8,086 nt of DNA from the NCBI GenBank assembly GCA_945938055.1, contig CAMEUH010000106.1, positions 1 through 8,086 on the forward strand, in the 5' to 3' direction. Positions within the stretch are counted from its first letter, which is position 1; each line of letters opens with the position of its first letter. This stretch comes from an uncultured Eubacteriaceae bacterium. Its GTDB lineage: Bacteria > Bacillota > Clostridia > Lachnospirales > Lachnospiraceae. Position numbers and translations under genes: made by a program. A model generated the notes under the pieces. That model did not search any database and was not told the DNA's origin. It saw only the letters and a program-made list of their open reading frames with translations. This document shows positions 6,310-8,086 of this stretch, piece after piece.

Positions 6310-6944
6310 TGTTCTTTCCCATCCTTTAGATAATCCGTTACTTCGCCATCATAATAAATCCGTGCTTCTGAAATGACACGAAGTTCTTCCGGCGTCCATT
6401 CATATTCATTGACACAACAGTTTTTCTGAAATTCCCCTTTCCAGAAATCCTTGATTTCCAGATTTTTAAGTTTTAGCATTAACGCCTTATTGACTGCTCC
6501 ATGGGCAACAACCAGTACATTGCTGTTAGTGTTTCGCAGGGGTTCTATGTTTTTCTTTAGAAAATGTTCTGCCCTGACGCAGAGTTCTTCATAAGTCTCT
6601 CCACCCTTGGAGGGAACATATTTTTCAGGTGCAAAAAAGAAATTAGAAAAATGTTCTCCCAGCAAGGAAGACGGAACACCTTCATCTTCCCCAAAAGAAA
6701 TCTCCTTCAAATCATCATCGCAAATAATGGAAACCTTTCGGTCTCCCGCAAGAATCTGAGCTGTTTCATAGGCTCTTACCAGTGGACTGGAATAAATCCG
6801 GTCAAACGGAACATCCGCCAGTGCGTCCGCAGTTATTCTTGCAAGCTCTCTTCCATATTCATTTAAAGGAACATCAGACTGCCCCTGCAGTTTCTTTTCA
6901 CGGTTCCATTCTGTTTCACCATGCCGAATGATATACAGTCTCAT
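6306..6944 (-). CDS. Histidine phosphatase superfamily (phosphoglycerate-mutase-like) protein
   Basis: 212 aa. Branch-1 histidine phosphatase: the phosphohistidine motif is RHGETEWN (7-14) with nucleophile H8, and R7, R57 (in SSPLVRAYETA), E81 and H148 (in VVAHGA) complete the catalytic pocket. The fold includes cobalamin phosphatase CobC, broad-specificity PhoE and cofactor-dependent mutases. The length favours a phosphatase of the PhoE/CobC/GpmB kind over the roughly 230-250-aa GpmA mutases, but the substrate cannot be told from sequence, and no cobalamin gene is nearby. The ATG at 6942-6944 has GAGGTG at 6955-6960, about 10 nt upstream. It starts 29 bp after recG and overlaps rsmD by 4 nt, so it sits inside the recG-to-coaD transcription unit. 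No signal peptide. Confidence 0.92.
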   Translation of the reverse strand: MRLYIIRHGETEWNREKKLQGQSDVPLNEYGRELARITADALADVPFDRIYSSPLVRAYETAQILAGDRKVSIICDDDLKEISFGEDEGVPSSLLGEHFSNFFFAPEKYVPSKGGETYEELCVRAEHFLKKNIEPLRNTNSNVLVVAHGAVNKALMLKLKNLEIKDFWKGEFQKNCCVNEYEWTPEELRVISEARIYYDGEVTDYLKDGKEQ

Positions 6945-6973
6945 TTTTCTTCATCACCTCACAACATAATAAT

Positions 6974-8086
6974 CTAAATATTTAATTTATTCAAGCATTT
7001 TCTTCCATATTCCTCCATCTTTTCTTCAATAGCACGCCGTTCTCCATCTGAAATGTCATAGGCACCTTCTACATATTTTGCCACACATTCACTGGCGTGT
7101 TTCAGTTCAGTGGCATCCTGAAAGATGTCTCCAAGTCCAAAATCCAGTTCTCCACTCTGACGGATTCCAAAAAGGTCGCCCGGCCCTCTGCTTTTTAAAT
7201 CTTCAGAAGCAATATAAAATCCATCGTTGGACTGATTCATGATTTCCAGCCTTTTTCTGGTATCTTCTTTCTTGGAATTCGTCATCATGATACAGTAAGA
7301 CTGATATTTTCCACGTCCCACACGTCCCCTCAGCTGATGAAGCTGGGCCAGTCCAAACCGTTCTGCATTTTCAATCATCATTACGGTAGCATTTGGTACA
7401 TTCACTCCAACCTCTACTACCGTGGTAGAAACAAGAATATCAATCTTTCCCTGTGCAAAATCTTCCATGACGGAATTTTTCATTTCTGCCTTCATTTTTC
7501 CGTGAAGACATCCGACACGATAAGCCAAAAAGCGTTCCGAAAGTTCTCTGGAATAATCCGTTACATTTTCGGCTTCCGTATTTTCACTTTCTTCCACCAT
7601 AGGACAAATGACATAAACCTGTCTTCCCTTTTTAATCTCCTTTTCCATAAAGGAATAAGCATTCGGGCGAAAAGATTCGTCCACCACACAGTTTTTGATT
7701 GGAAGGCGGTCTGCCGGAAGTTCATCAATGATGGAAATATCCAGATCCCCATAAAGAATAATGGCAAGTGTCCGTGGAATCGGTGTTGCACTCATGACAA
7801 TCACATGGGGACGGACCCCTTTTTCAGCCAGTGCCTTCCTCTGATTCACTCCAAAACGATGCTGCTCATCCGTAATAACCAGTGCCAGATTCTTATAAAT
7901 TACTTTTTCCTGAATAATGGCATTGGTTCCTACCAGAATCTGGATTTCTCCAGATTCTACCTGTTTATGGATTTCTTTTTTCTCTTTTGCGCTTAAGGAA
8001 CCAATTAATAGCCCCACACGAATATCCACATGATGCTCTTGAAACAGCCTGCACATGGATTCATACTGCTGCTTTGCCAACACCTC
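6974..8086 (-). CDS. recG: ATP-dependent DNA helicase RecG, C-terminal part, cut by window edge
   Basis: 371 codons, open to the window edge; the N-terminal wedge domain and Walker A lie outside. RecG is a superfamily 2 DNA translocase that remodels stalled forks and branched recombination intermediates. Numbering from the first visible residue: EVLAKQ (motif Ia, 1-6), VGTNAIIQ (52-59), DEQH box (motif II, 73-76, then RFGV), SATPIPRT (motif III, about 99-106), STTVVEVGVNVPNA (motif V) and QLRGRVGRG (motif VI). Following these are the RecG-type C-terminal signs, including SEDLKSRGPGDLFGIRQSG. The frame is intact and ends in TAG. It is the most upstream visible gene of the minus-strand block. 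The equivalent Mfd helicase is excluded because its other domains are missing and the C-terminus is short. Confidence 0.96.
   Translation of the reverse strand, partial: EVLAKQQYESMCRLFQEHHVDIRVGLLIGSLSAKEKKEIHKQVESGEIQILVGTNAIIQEKVIYKNLALVITDEQHRFGVNQRKALAEKGVRPHVIVMSATPIPRTLAIILYGDLDISIIDELPADRLPIKNCVVDESFRPNAYSFMEKEIKKGRQVYVICPMVEESENTEAENVTDYSRELSERFLAYRVGCLHGKMKAEMKNSVMEDFAQGKIDILVSTTVVEVGVNVPNATVMMIENAERFGLAQLHQLRGRVGRGKYQSYCIMMTNSKKEDTRKRLEIMNQSNDGFYIASEDLKSRGPGDLFGIRQSGELDFGLGDIFQDATELKHASECVAKYVEGAYDISDGERRAIEEKMEEYGRKCLNKLNI

Noticed and set aside
7337..7996. 219-codon open frame on the plus strand
   Set aside because: It lies wholly antisense to recG, whose helicase motifs are unmistakable; its translation is rich in H, N, F and I and shows no domain.
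1..8086. CRISPR array, insertion sequence, prophage, toxin-antitoxin or tRNA/rRNA genes
   Set aside because: No regularly spaced direct repeats, transposase motifs, small paired toxin-like genes or cloverleaf sequences were seen; the genes are nearly end to end and all of core type.

Overview
The window looks like a chromosomal housekeeping and sporulation region from a low-to-moderate GC, spore-forming Gram-positive, most likely a Clostridia member of the Lachnospiraceae type. The reasons are a YlbJ/SpoVV-like sporulation membrane protein next to the rsmD-coaD pair (as in Bacillus subtilis), a RelQ-type small alarmone synthetase, strong GGAGG-type ribosome binding sites, and the character of the M23 and PepD proteins. 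The genus cannot be fixed from this sequence alone.

Layout. Nine of the ten genes read leftwards (minus strand). The right block (about 4654-8086), in transcription order, is recG (3' part only), a histidine-phosphatase gene, rsmD, coaD and an unnamed alanine-rich coiled-coil gene. It is tightly packed: one 29-bp gap, then a 4-nt overlap, a 1-nt gap and a 4-nt overlap, so it is almost certainly one transcript. The left block (1-3723), in transcription order, is pepD, a membrane-anchored M23 peptidase gene, a RelQ-like synthetase gene and an RNA m5C methyltransferase gene cut by the left edge. The single plus-strand gene, ylbJ-like (3764-4645), lies between the blocks. It is divergent from pepD across 40 bp and convergent with the coiled-coil gene across 8 bp.

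How the genes relate. The right block combines DNA repair (RecG), 16S rRNA modification (RsmD) and coenzyme A synthesis (CoaD) with a phosphatase of unknown substrate and a probable structural protein. The left block combines dipeptide breakdown, cell-wall hydrolysis, (p)ppGpp synthesis and RNA methylation. The relQ and methyltransferase genes are only 8 bp apart and probably co-transcribed. No gene-free stretch exceeds 87 bp. I see no RNA gene, CRISPR array, insertion sequence, prophage or obvious long repeat.

The window is mostly conserved core genome, and I do not see a convincing undescribed system. The points most worth checking are the altered allosteric-site residues and C-terminal extension of the RelQ-like protein, the 11-residue periodicity of the uncharacterised coiled-coil protein beside ylbJ, the short YlbJ-like protein, and the odd translation start of the M23 peptidase gene.
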